A program made the position numbers and the translations under genes. A stretch of 64,000 nt of DNA from Scatophagus argus (taxonomy: Eukaryota > Chordata > Actinopteri > Scatophagidae), in contig NC_058516.1 in NCBI RefSeq assembly GCF_020382885.2, positions 12,502,902-12,566,901 of the forward strand, written 5' to 3'. The notes under the pieces were generated by a model. It saw only the letters and a program-made list of their open reading frames with translations. It had not been told where the DNA came from and did not search any database. Positions 44,936 to 57,250 of this stretch are shown here, one piece after another. Each line of letters begins with the position of its first letter. Within the stretch, counting starts at the first letter, position 1.

Positions 44936-46503
44936 TTTTGGGATCTCTGAATTCCCAAGTTTCCTACACAGAATTCATCCGGGAGCGTTTTGTATATCAC
45001 ATGTTACTGAGTGAATAACACTGTTTGGATTCCTGCTGTTGTATTCATGCAGTGGTACTGAAACTACTGAAAGAAGTTTTAGGCTTCTTTGACAGAATGT
45101 GTGCTTGAAGTACTAATTCAGTGGGAGCTGTGCTTATTTGAATTGCTTAGAAACTTGGAAAATACAACTGATGAAAGTGCAAGCGGGAGCCATGACGTGG
45201 CAACGACTTGCACCATTACAACTCACTGGACTCCGATTGACCACTTACGACCCGCCAAAGGCAAACATGAATTTCAGATGATTGTCGTCAGTTCATCGAG
45301 CTCGATCTTGCTATTGTTTACTTGCCATTGTATTGAAAGGAGGCGGGCATTGTGAAACTGAATTCAGTATTTAAGAGGGGCAAATCTGTACAAAAACCAC
45401 CACTTCTGGTGCTACTGCTTCAACTCACAGGTGCCTCGGACAAATAGTGGGACTACAGAGAAACGCAAGCACCGACTGGACAGGACCTTGAATTCAGTAG
45501 GTGCAACTTGATGGGGATGTGGCTTATGACAAAATCTACAGCTGCATGAAATTGGAATCACATCCAGATGACCTCAAATAGAGACACAGATGAGTGTTGT
45601 GTGCATAAGTGCTTCTCTTTGGGGTTGTCTTGGTTGTAAGTTTGTCAACAGATATATTGTTGGTCGGATAGAAAGACTGATCATTCAATTCATTATTGCC
45701 ATGCCTAGCCAAAAGCCTAAACTTGTCATCAACAATACCCAAACACAAGCACTGACTTAAATTCTGAATGCAGTAAGTGCTACTTGTTGGGGTACTTTTG
45801 CTGACACCTGAAACTTTCTCTCTAAACAATTTATTCCCTTGCTCACTGCCAGTCTGTAAGATTGGCCCAACTTGAGCATTGACAGTACAGTCGAATTCTG
45901 TAAGTGCTACTTGTTGGGGCGGTCGAATGTGACAAAAAATCTACAAACATACGGAACTGGAATTATATCTAGAGTAGCTCAAATGGAGACATGGTTGATT
46001 GTTGTCTGTATGAGTGCTTCACTTTGTGGCTGTTACTTCTTCCACAATTAAATCATGGGAGTAATGCAGATATTATGCTTTTATTCTTTGCGTGGCTAGC
46101 CAAAAGCCTAAACTTGTTGTCCCCAAAATCACCCAAACACAAGCACTGACTTGAAGTCTGAATGCAGTAAGTGCTATTTGTTGGGGTAGTATTGCCGGGC
46201 ATTAACTTGACTTTTGAATTAAGTACATGTCACTTTTGGGGGGTGAAAGCATATGACCAATGCATAAGAGAAGGAAATCACATCCAGATCACCTCAAATG
46301 GAGACACCGATGATTGCTTTGTTCATAAGTGCTTCTCTTTGGGGTTGTCTTTGTTGTGACTTGGTCACCTGACAAATACTGAGGCTGTGTATTTACAATA
46401 TTCGTTGCATGACTAGCCAAAAGCCTAAACTTGTCCCCAAAATCACCCAAACACAAGCACTGACTTGAAGTCTGGAGGCAGTAAGTGCTTCTTGTTGGGG
46501 TAC
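44936..46503 (+). ncRNA. mir430: miR-430 unit 4
   Basis: TATTTAA 45368. Mature 5' ends: G 45498, C 45606, D 45774, E 45901, F 46011, A 46168, C 46326, B 46482. It carries the AACTTGTTGTCCCC insertion before A that recurs in units 7 and 10. Confidence 0.92.
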
Positions 46504-48068
46504 TTTTGGGATCTCTGAATTCCCAAGTTTCCTACACAGAATTCATCCGGGAGCGTTTTGTATATCACATGTTACTGAGTGAATAACACTGTTTCCTGAT
46601 TCCTGCTGTTGTATTCATGCAGTGGTACTGAAACTACTGAAAAAAGTTTTAGGCTTCTTTGACAGAATGTGTGCTTGAAGTACTAATTCAGTGGGAGCTG
46701 TGCTTATTTGAATTGCTTAGAAACTTGGAAAATACAACTGATGAAAGTGCAAGCGGGAGCCATGACGTGGCAACGACTTGCACCATTACAACTCACTGGA
46801 CTCCGATTGACCACTTACGACCCGCCAAAGGCAAACATGAATTTCAGATGATTGTCGTCAGTTCATCGAGCTCGATCTTGCTATTGTTTACTTGCCATTG
46901 TATTGAAAGGAGGCGGGCATTGTGAAACTGAATTCAGTATTTAAGAGGGGCAAATCTGTACAAAAACCACCACTTCTGGTGCTACTGCTTCAACTCACAG
47001 GTGCCTCGGACAAATAGTGGGACTACAGAGAAACGCAAGCACCGACTGGACAGGACCTTGAATTCAGTAGGTGCAACTTGATGGGGATGTGGCTTATGAC
47101 AAAATCTACAGCTGCATGAAATTGGAATCACATCCAGATGACCTCAAATAGAGACACAGATGAGTGTTGTGTGCATAAGTGCTTCTCTTTGGGGTTGTCT
47201 TGGTTGTAAGTTTGTCAACAGATATATTGTTGTTCGGATAGAAAGACTGATCATTCAATTCATTATTGCCATGCCTAGCCAAAAGCCTAAACTTGTCATC
47301 AACAATACCCAAACACAAGCACTGACTTAAATTCTGAATGCAGTAAGTGCTACTTGTTGGGGTACTTTTGCTGACACCTGAAACTTTCTCTCTAAACAAT
47401 TTATTCCCTTGCTCACTGCCAGTCTGTAAGATTGGCCCAACTTGAGCATTGACAGTACAGTGGAATTCTGTAAGTGCTACTTGTTGGGGCGGTCGAATGT
47501 GACAAAAATCTACAAACATACGTCACTGGAATTATATCTAGAGTGTCTCAAATGGAGACATGGTTGATTGTTGTCTGTATGAGTGCTTCACTTTGTGGCT
47601 GTTACTTCTTCCACAATTAAATCATGGGAGTAATGCAGATATTATGCGTTTATTCTTTGCGTGGCTAGCCAAAAGCCTAAACTTGTCCCCAAAATCACCC
47701 AAACACAAGCACTGACTTGAAGTCTGAATGCAGTAAGTGCTATTTGTTGGGGTAGTATTGTCGGGCGTTAACTTGACTTTTGAATTAAGTACATGTCACT
47801 TTTTGGGGTGAAAGCATATGACCAATGCATAAGAGAAGGAAATCACATCCAGATCACCTCAAATGGAGACACCGATGATTGCTTTGTTCATAAGTGCTTC
47901 TCTTTGGGGTTGTCTTTGTTGTGACTTGGTCACCTGACAAATACTGAGGCTGTGTATTTACAATATTCATTGCATGACTAGCCAAAAGCCTAAACTTGTC
48001 CCCAAAATCACCCAAACACAAGCACTGACTTGAAGTCTGGAGGCAGTAAGTGCTTCTTGTTGGGGTAC
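46504..48068 (+). ncRNA. mir430: miR-430 unit 5
   Basis: TATTTAA 46938. Mature 5' ends: G 47068, C 47176, D 47344, E 47471, F 47580, A 47734, C 47891, B 48047. The leader has the GTTTCCTGATTCC variant. Confidence 0.92.
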
Positions 48069-49631
48069 TTTTGGGATCTCTGAATTCCCAAGTTTCCTAC
48101 ACAGAATTCATCCGGGAGCGTTTTGTATATCACATGTTACTGAGTGAATAACACTGTTTGGATTCCTGCTGTTGTATTCATGCAGTGGTACTGAAACTAC
48201 TGAAAAAAGTTTTAGGCTTCTTTGACAGAATGTGTGCTTGAAGTACTAATTCAGTGGGAGCTGTGCTTATTTGAATTGCTTAGAAACTTGGAAAATACAA
48301 CTGATGAAAGTGCAAGCGGGAGCCATGACGTGGCAACGACTTGCACCATTACAACTCACTGGACTCCGAATGACCACTTACGACCCGCCAAAGGCAAACA
48401 TGAATTTCAGATGATTGTCGTCAGTTCATCGAGCTCGATCTTGCTATTGTTTACTTGCCATTGTATTGAAAGGAGGCGGGCATTGTGAAACTGAATTCAG
48501 TATTTAAGAGGGGCAAATCTGTACAAAAACCACCACTTCTGGTGCTACTGCTTCAACTCACAGGTGCCTCGGACAAATAGTGGGACTACAGAGAAACGCA
48601 AGCACCGACTGGACAGGACCTTGAATTCAGTAGGTGCAACTTGATGGGGATGTGGCTTATGACAAAATCTACAGCTGCATGAAATTGGAATCACATCCAG
48701 ATGACCTCAAATAGAGACACAGATGAGTGTTGTGTGCATAAGTGCTTCTCTTTGGGGTTGTCTTGGTTGTAAGTTTGTCAACAGATATATTGTTGTTCGG
48801 ATAGAAAGACTGATCATTCAATTCATTATTGCCATGCCTAGCCAAAAGCCTAAACTTGTCATCAACAATACCCAAACACAAGCACTGACTTAAATTCTGA
48901 ATGCAGTAAGTGCTACTTGTTGGGGTACTTTTGCTGACACCTGAAACTTTCTCTCTAAACAATTTATTCCCTTGCTCACTGCCAGTCTGTAAGATTGGCC
49001 CAACTTGAGCATTGACAGTACAGTCGAATTCTGTAAGTGCTACTTGTTGGGGCGGTCGAATGTGACAAAAATCTACAAACATACGTCACTGGAATTATAT
49101 CTAGAGTAGCTCAAATGGAGACATGGTTGATTGTTGTCTGTATGAGTGCTTCACTTTGTGGCTGTTACTTCTTCCACAATTAAATCACGAGAGTAATGCA
49201 GATATTATGCTTTTATTCTTTGCGTGGCTAGCCAAAAGCCTAAACTTGTCCCCAAAATCACCCAAACACAAGCACTGACTTGAAGTCTGAATGCAGTAAG
49301 TGCTATTTGTTGGGGTAGTATTGCCGGGCATTAACTTGACTTTTGAATTAAGTACATGTCACTTTTTGGGGTGAAAGCATATGACCAATGCATAAGAGAA
49401 GGAAATCACATCCAGATCACCTCAAATGGAGACACCGATGATTGCTTTGTTCATAAGTGCTTCTCTTTGGGGTTGTCTTTGTTGTGACTTGGTCACCTGA
49501 CAAATACTGAGGCTGTGTATTTACAATATTCGTTGCATGACTAGCCAAAAGCCTAAACTTGTCCCCAAAATCACCCAAACACAAGCACTGACTTGAAGTC
49601 TGGAGGCAGTAAGTGCTTCTTGTTGGGGTAC
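48069..49631 (+). ncRNA. mir430: miR-430 unit 6
   Basis: TATTTAA 48501. Mature 5' ends: G 48631, C 48739, D 48907, E 49034, F 49143, A 49297, C 49454, B 49610. The promoter has CCGAATGAC where most copies have CCGATTGAC, shared with units 1 and 9. Confidence 0.92.
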
Positions 49632-51199
49632 TTTTGGGATCTCTGAATTCCCAAGTTTCCTACACAGAATTCATCCGGGAGCGTTTTGTATATCACATGT
49701 TACTGAGTGAATAACACTGTTTGGATTCCTGCTGTTGTATTCATGCAGTGGTACTGAAACTACTGAAAAAAGTTTTAGGCTTCTTTGACAGAATGTGTGC
49801 TTGAAGTACTAATTCAGTGGGAGCTGTGCTTATTTGAATTGCTTAGAAACTTGGAAAATACAACTGATGAAAGTGCAAGCGGGAGCCATGACGTGGCAAC
49901 GACTTGCACCATTACAACTCACTGGACTCCGATTGACCACTTACGACCCGCCAAAGGCAAACATGAATTTCAGATGATTGTCGTCAGTTCATCGAGCTCG
50001 ATCTTGCTATTGTTTACTTGCCATTGTATTGAAAGGAGGCGGGCATTGTGAAACTGAATTCAGTATTTAAGAGGGGCAAATCTGTACAAAAACCACCACT
50101 TCTGGTGCTACTGCTTCAACTCACAGGTGCCTCGGACAAATAGTGGGACTACAGAGAAACGCAAGCACCGACTGGACAGGACCTTGAATTCAGTAGGTGC
50201 AACTTGATGGGGATGTGGCTTATGACAAAATCTACAGCTGCATGAAATTGGAATCACATCCAGATGACCTCAAATAGAGACACAGATGAGTGTTGTGTGC
50301 ATAAGTGCTTCTCTTTGGGGTTGTCTTGGTTGTAAGTTTGTCAACAGATATATTGTTGTTCGGATAGAAAGACTGATCATTCAATTCATTATTGCCATGC
50401 CTAGCCAAAAGCCTAAACTTGTCATCAACAATACCCAAACACAAGCACTGACTTAAATTCTGAATGCAGTAAGTGCTACTTGTTGGGGTACTTTTGCTGA
50501 CACCTGAAACTTTCTCTCTAAACAATTTATTCCCTTGCTCACTGCCAGTCTGTAAGATTGGCCCAACTTGAGCATTGACAGTACAGTCGAATTCTGTAAG
50601 TGCTACTTGTTGGGGCGGTCGAATGTGACAAAAAATCTACAAACATACGGAACTGGAATTATATCTAGAGTAGCTCAAATGGAGACATGGTTGATTGTTG
50701 TCTGTATGAGTGCTTCACTTTGTGGCTGTTACTTCTTCCACAATTAAATCACGAGAGTAATGCAGATATTATGCTTTTATTCTTTGCGTGGCTAGCCAAA
50801 AGCCTAAACTTGTTGTCCCCAAAATCACCCAAACACAAGCACTGACTTGAATTCTGAATGCAGTAAGTGCTATTTGTTGGGGTAGTATTGCCGGGCATTA
50901 ACTTGACTTTTGAATTAAGTACATGTCACTTTTGGGGGGTGAAAGCATATGACCAATGCATAAGAGAAGGAAATCACATCCAGATCACCTCAAATGGAGA
51001 CACCGATGATTGCTTTGTTCATAAGTGCTTCTCTTTGGGGTTGTCTTTGTTGTGACTTGGTCACCTGACAAATACTGAGGCTGTGTATTTACAATATTCG
51101 TTGCATGACTAGCCAAAAGCCTAAACTTGTCCCCAAAATCACCCAAACACAAGCACTGACTTGAAGTCTGGAGGCAGTAAGTGCTTCTTGTTGGGGTAC
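49632..51199 (+). ncRNA. mir430: miR-430 unit 7
   Basis: TATTTAA 50064. Mature 5' ends: G 50194, C 50302, D 50470, E 50597, F 50707, A 50864, C 51022, B 51178. The TTGTTGTCCCC insertion is present. Confidence 0.92.
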
Positions 51200-52764
51200 T
51201 TTTGGGATCTCTGAATTCCCAAGTTTCCTACACAGAATTCATCCGGGAGCGTTTTGTATATCACATGTTACTGAGTGAATAACACTGTTTCCTGATTCCT
51301 GCTGTTGTATTCATGCAATGGTACTGAAACTACTGAAAGAAGTTTTAGGCTTCTTTGACAGAATGTGTGCTTGAAGTACTAATTCAGTGGGAGCTGTGCT
51401 TATTTGAATTGCTTAGAAACTTGGAAAATACAACTGATGAAAGTGCAAGCGGGAGCCATGACGTGGCAACGACTTGCACCATTACAACTCACTGGACTCC
51501 GATTGACCACTTACGACCCGCCAAAGGCAAACATGAATTTCAGATGATTGTCGTCAGTTCATCGAGCTCGATCTTGCTATTGTTTACTTGCCATTGTATT
51601 GAAAGGAGGCGGGCATTGTGAAACTGAATTCAGTATTTAAGAGGGGCAAATCTGTACAAAAACCACCACTTCTGGTGCTACTGCTTCAACTCACAGGTGC
51701 CTCGGACAAATAGTGGGACTACAGAGAAACGCAAGCACCGACTGGACAGGACCTTGAATTCAGTAGGTGCAACTTGATGGGGATGTGGCTTATGACAAAA
51801 TCTACAGCTGCATGAAATTGGAATCACATCCAGATGACCTCAAATAGAGACACAGATGAGTGTTGTGTGCATAAGTGCTTCTCTTTGGGGTTGTCTTGGT
51901 TGTAAGTTTGTCAACAGATATATTGTTGTTCGGATAGAAAGACTGATCATTCAATTCATTATTGCCATGCCTAGCCAAAAGCCTAAACTTGTCATCAACA
52001 ATACCCAAACACAAGCACTGACTTAAATTCTGAATGCAGTAAGTGCTACTTGTTGGGGTACTTTTGCTGACACCTGAAACTTTCTCTCTAAACAATTTAT
52101 TCCCTTGCTCACTGCCAGTCTGTAAGATTGGCCCAACTTGAGCATTGACAGTACAGTCGAATTCTGTAAGTGCTACTTGTTGGGGCGGTCGAATGTGACA
52201 AAAATCTACAAACATACGGAACTGGAATTATATCTAGAGTAGCTCAAATGGAGACATGGTTGATTGTTGTCTGTATGAGTGCTTCACTTTGTGGCTGTTA
52301 CTTCTTCCACAATTAAATCATGGGAGTAATGCAGATATTATGCGTTTATTCTTTGCGTGGCTAGCCAAAAGCCTAAACTTGTCCCCAAAATCACCCAAAC
52401 ACAAGCACTGACTTGAAGTCTGAATGCAGTAAGTGCTATTTGTTGGGGTAGTATTGCCGGGCATTAACTTGACTTTTGAATTAAGTACATGTCACTTTTT
52501 GGGGTGAAAGCATATGACCAATGCATAAGAGAAGGAAATCACATCCAGATCACCTCAAATGGAGACACTGATGATTGCTTTGTTCATAAGTGCTTCTCTT
52601 TGGGGTTGTCTTTGTTGTGACTTGGTCACCTGACAAATACTGAGGCTGTGTATTTACAATATTCGTTGCATGACTAGCCAAAAGCCTAAACTTGTCCCCA
52701 AAATCACCCAAACACAAGCACTGACTTGAAGTCTGGAGGCAGTAAGTGCTTCTTGTTGGGGTAC
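51200..52764 (+). ncRNA. mir430: miR-430 unit 8
   Basis: TATTTAA 51634. Mature 5' ends: G 51764, C 51872, D 52040, E 52167, F 52276, A 52430, C 52587, B 52743. The GTTTCCTGATTCC leader is as in unit 5. Confidence 0.92.
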
Positions 52765-54327
52765 TTTTGGGATCTCTGAATTCCCAAGTTTCCTACACAG
52801 AATTCATCCGGGAGCGTTTTGTATATCACATGTTACTGAGTGAATAACACTGTTTGGATTCCTGCTGTTGTATTCATGCAGTGGTACTGAAACTACTGAA
52901 AGAAGTTTTAGGCTTCTTTGACAGAATGTGTGCTTGAAGTACTAATTCAGTGGGAGCTGTGCTTATTTGAATTGCTTAGAAACTTGGAAAATACAACTGA
53001 TGAAAGTGCAAGCGGGAGCCATGACGTGGCAACGACTTGCACCATTACAACTCACTGGACTCCGAATGACCACTTACGACCCGCCAAAGGCAAACATGAA
53101 TTTCAGATGATTGTCGTCAGTTCATCGAGCTCGATCTTGCTATTGTTTACTTGCCATTGTATTGAAAGGAGGCGGGCATTGTGAAACTGAATTCAGTATT
53201 TAAGAGGGGCAAATCTGTACAAAAACCACCACTTCTGGTGCTACTGCTTCAACTCACAGGTGCCTCGGACAAATAGTGGGACTACAGAGAAACGCAAGCA
53301 CCGACTGGACAGGACCATGAATTCAGTAGGTGCAACTTGATGGGGATGTGGCTTATGACAAAATCTACAGCTGCATGAAATTGGAATCACATCCAGATGA
53401 CCTCAAATAGAGACACAGATGAGTGTTGTGTGCATAAGTGCTTCTCTTTGGGGTTGTCTTGGTTGTAAGTTTGTCAACAGATATATTGTTGTTCGGATAG
53501 AAAGACTGATCATTCAGTTCATTATTGCCATGCCTAGCCAAAAGCCTAAACTTGTCATCAACAATACCCAAACACAAGCGCTGACTTAAATTCTGAATGC
53601 AGTAAGTGCTACTTGTTGGGGTACTTTTGCTGACACCTGAAACTTTCTCTCTAAACAATTTATTCCCTTGCTCACTGCCAGTCTGTAAGATTGGCCCAAC
53701 TTGAGCATTGACAGTACAGTCGAATTCTGTAAGTGCTACTTGTTGGGGCGGTCGAATGTGACAAAAATCTACAAACATACGTCACTGGAATTATATCTAG
53801 AGTAGCTCAAATGGAGACATGGTTGATTGTTGTCTGTATGAGTGCTTCACTTTGTGGCTGTTACTTCTTCCACAATTAAATCATGGGAGTAATGCAGATA
53901 TTATGCGTTTATTCTTTGCGTGGCTAGCCAAAAGCCTAAACTTGTCCCCAAAATCACCCAAACACAAGCACTGACTTGAAGTCTGAATGCAGTAAGTGCT
54001 ATTTGTTGGGGTAGTATTGCCGGGCATTAACTTGACTTTTGAATTAAGTACATGTCACTTTTTGGGGTGAAAGCATATGACCAATGCATAAGAGAAGGAA
54101 ATCACATCCAGATCACCTCAAATGGAGACACCGATGATTGCTTTGTTCATAAGTGCTTCTCTTTGGGGTTGTCTTTGTTGTGACTTGGTCACCTGACAAA
54201 TACTGAGGCTGTGTATTTACAATATTCGTTGCATGACTAGCCAAAAGCCTAAACTTGTCCCCAAAATCACCCAAACACAAGCACTGACTTGAAGTCTGGA
54301 GGCAGTAAGTGCTTCTTGTTGGGGTAC
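52765..54327 (+). ncRNA. mir430: miR-430 unit 9
   Basis: TATTTAA 53197. Mature 5' ends: G 53327, C 53435, D 53603, E 53730, F 53839, A 53993, C 54150, B 54306. It shares GGACCATGAATTC before G with unit 10. Confidence 0.92.
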
Positions 54328-55367
54328 TTTTGGGATCTCTGAATTCCCAAGTTTCCTACACAGAATTCATCCGGGAGCGTTTTGTATATCACATGTTACT
54401 GAGTGAATAACACTGTTTGGATTCCTGCTGTTGTATTCATGCAGTGGTACTGAAACTACTGAAAGAAGTTTTAGGCTTCTTTGACAGAATGTGTGCATTG
54501 TGAAACTGAATTCAGTATTTAAGAGGGGCAAATCTGTACAAAAACCACCACTTCTGGTGCTACTGCTTCAACTCACAGGTGCCTCGGACAAATAGTGGGA
54601 CTACAGAGAAACGCAAGCACCGACTGGACAGGACCATGAATTCAGTAGGTGCAACTTGATGGGGATGTGGCTTATGACAAAATCTACAGCTGCATGAAAT
54701 TGGAATCACATCCAGATGACCTCAAATAGAGACACAGATGAGTGTTGTGTGCATAAGTGCTTCTCTTTGGGGTTGTCTTGGTTGTAAGTTTGTCAACAGA
54801 TATATTGTTGTTCGGATAGAAAGACTGATCATTCAATTCATTATTGCCATGCCTAGCCAAAAGCCTAAACTTGTCATCAACAATACCCAAACACAAGCAC
54901 TGACTTAAATTCTGAATGCAGTAAGTGCTACTTGTTGGGGTACTTTTGCTGACACCTGAAACTTTCTCTCTAAACAATTTATTCCCTTGCTCACTGCCAG
55001 TCTGTAAGATTGGCCCAACTTGAGCATTGACAGTACAGTCGAATTCTGTAAGTGCTACTTGTTGGGGCGGTCGAATGTGACAAAAAATCTACAAACATAC
55101 GGAACTGGAATTATATCTAGAGTAGCTCAAATGGAGACATGGTTGATTGTTGTCTGTATGAGTGCTTCACTTTGTGGCTGTTACTTCTTCCACAATTAAA
55201 TCATGGGAGTAATGCAGATATTATGCTTTTATTCTTTGCGTGGCTAGCCAAAAGCCTAAACTTGTTGTCCCCAAAATCACCCAAACACAAGCACTGACTT
55301 GAATTCTGAATGCAGTAAGTGCTATTTGTTGGGGTAGTATTGCCGGGCATTAACTTGACTTTTGAAT
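54328..55367 (+). ncRNA. mir430: miR-430 unit 10 (truncated, last)
   Basis: The promoter block has lost everything between GAATGTGTGC and CATTGTGAAACTG, removing the GC box and upstream sites but keeping TATTTAA at 54516. Mature 5' ends: G 54646, C 54754, D 54922, E 55049, F 55159, A 55316. The array stops 30 bp after the last A mature, at TTTTGAAT. Confidence 0.92.
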
Positions 55368-55608
55368 CTAAAAACTGAGTCCTCTGTCCTATCTACCTCT
55401 CCCCCCCCCTTCACCCAGCCGACTATCAGCAGGATGGTTCTCCCTTGCAAGCCAGGTCCTGCTCAAGGTTTCTTCCTGTTAAAAGGGCGTTTTTCCTTGC
55501 CACTGTCTGCTTGCTCGGGGGTTCCGGTTCTGGTTCTTTGTAAAGCATCTAGATACAATTTTGATTGTATAAGGTGTTATATAAATAAATTGAATTGAAA
55601 TTTAATTG
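55368..55608 (+). mobile_element. L2 LINE 3' end fragment
   Basis: About 240 bp of the L2/Maui 3' UTR: CAGCCGACTATCAGCAGGAT, TTTCTTCCTGTTAAAAGG, TTTTTCCTTGCCACTGTC, ending in the ATTGAATTGAAATTTAATTG tail. It sits exactly between the array and the resumption of hAT sequence. It is 5'-truncated, as is usual for L2 insertions. Confidence 0.85.
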
Positions 55609-55779
55609 AATTAAAAATAGCACAACTCATCAGTGGGCTGCATCTAAATTTAATTTTATTCTGTTGCTATTCCTTTTTATTCACACTTGCATTTATATAG
55701 ATTTGAAAATGACAATATCTTACAAGTAAAAGACAGTAATATGTTTTATGTGCATGTATTATGTGCATGACGCAAAAAT

Positions 55780-57250
55780 GAGGAGCTGAATGCGGTTTCT
55801 TACCCCAAAAACCATTTTCATAGTGAATGGGAGGAAACCTGCATGTGTCTCATTTGTGGGCGACTTTTTTCAAAGAAGCCATGATGATAATTGCTGCACA
55901 CTGTACTTAAAGATGAGAAAAAGGGAACCGATCTAATCTCCACTCTTTCCTATGTCCAACTGGAGGCATCTATGATGGCTAGACGACTGTCAGCTATGTC
56001 CAGTAATTAGGCTGACCAGCTGGACCGAGATCAGGTGCAGGTGGTTTAGCGTCCAGTACGATCTGTGGATAGCAGCAGTACAGTGAAGCTGTTGGTCTTT
56101 ATCTAGTAGTATAGTGTAGAAAAGATTAGCATTGGAAAAGCTGGTAAAGGTGACTACAGACGAGGCTCCTGCTATGATCGGCCGACATTCAGGTTTTATC
56201 GCTCACTGTAAAGGTGACCCAGACTTCCCAAAATTTCTGTATTACCACTGCATCATTCACCAGCAGGTGATATGTGCAAAAGCAATCGGCTTTGGGCACG
56301 TGATGACTTCCATTGTGAAAATCATAAACAGCATCCACTCCAAAGCGAAACAGCACAAGATATTCAAATTGCTATGCAATAGCAATGCTACACACAGAAA
56401 TCCGATGGCTCAGCAGAGGACGAATTCTACTTTGTTTTTTTTTTGTAACTTTTGGGTGAAATCAAAGAGTTCATGCAGTCCAAAAGACATCTCACTGCTA
56501 GAGAACATAGAGTGGACACTTGGTCTTGCATTTTTAACGACATTACTGGGAAACTAAACCACTTGAACTGCAAGCTGCAAGGCAAAGATAAGACTTGTTG
56601 ATATGATAAGTGCTTTAAATGCATTTAAAGCCAAGATGAACATTTTCTCTGTGCATTTACAGAGAAAAAAGGTGCTGCATTTTCCCTCTGTGCAGTCATT
56701 GCTGAAAGACAATGCTTCTGCATCTGAGACATTTGACAAAGTTGCAGAAAAGTACTGTCAAGTCATGCACAGACTTGGGCAAGAGCTTGAGGATAGGTTT
56801 TGTGACCTTGATCAGCTTGAGCCATGTGTGTCATTTATTTCCAATCCTTTCATGAACATGAACATTGCCTGAGCAACTAAGTGCAATGTTCAACTTGGAT
56901 GCTGGACAGGTGGAGACTGAAATCATAACATTGCAAAATGACCTCCACCTCAAAGCCTACCAGGCTGCACCAAACTTTTGGTGCCTTGTTGACACAGAAA
57001 AGTACAGTGTTGTATGCACAGCAGCTATGACGGTTGCCAGCCTGTTTGGTTCAACCTATCTCTGTGAATCAGCGTTTTCTGACATGTACTTCATGAAGAA
57101 CAAACACAGAATATGCGCACTGATGCACATCTGCAAGACTCACTCAAAGTTGCAGTGTCAAGTTACACACCAGATTACAATACACTGGTGAACAAAATGC
57201 AATGCCAGTCTTCCCACTAACAAAGAAACAGAGACAAGATGCTGTCAGTG
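55780..57250 (+). pseudogene. hAT transposase, broken
   Basis: Remnant of a BED-finger hAT transposase (GTF2IRD2/ZBED-like group). The zinc finger is reduced to a MCLICG stretch near 55845. The catalytic core includes VTTDEAPAMIGRHSGFIAHC and YYHCIIHQQVICAKAIGF (56145-56290), then IEWTLGLAFLT and NAFKAKMNIFSVHLQRKKV in other frames. The C-terminal hATC dimerisation region ends with VASLFGSTYLCESAFSDMYF and KNKHR (about 57030-57110). At least three frame changes and an internal deletion after the zinc finger make it non-functional. The 3' non-coding part continues to the terminus at 57817. Confidence 0.85.

Larger units (their letters stand above)
10822..55367 (+). repeat. mir430: miR-430 / 5S rRNA / tRNA tandem array
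   Basis: A 44.5 kb tandem array on the plus strand. The left part alternates about 2.2-2.4 kb of miR-430 hairpins with five Pol III cassettes (starts 11591, 18247, 24464, 31117, 37273). The macro-period is 6.65, 6.22, 6.65 and 6.16 kb, differing only by cassette deletions. The right part (from 39934) is ten 1.56 kb miR-430 units. It contains 142 mature sequences: A 26, B 19, C 39, D 14, E 15, F 15, G 14. Copies differ by only a few bases per kb, so they are being homogenised. The left edge cuts into a type E mature (10822); the right edge stops 30 bp after a type A mature. miR-430 is the early-embryonic teleost microRNA directing maternal mRNA decay through the AAGUGCU seed. Confidence 0.93.

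Noticed and set aside
10822-55367. CRISPR-like or plain satellite array
   Set aside because: Eukaryotic context and the wrong repeat/spacer structure. The repeats carry paired hairpins with known miR-430 sequence, so not an anonymous satellite.
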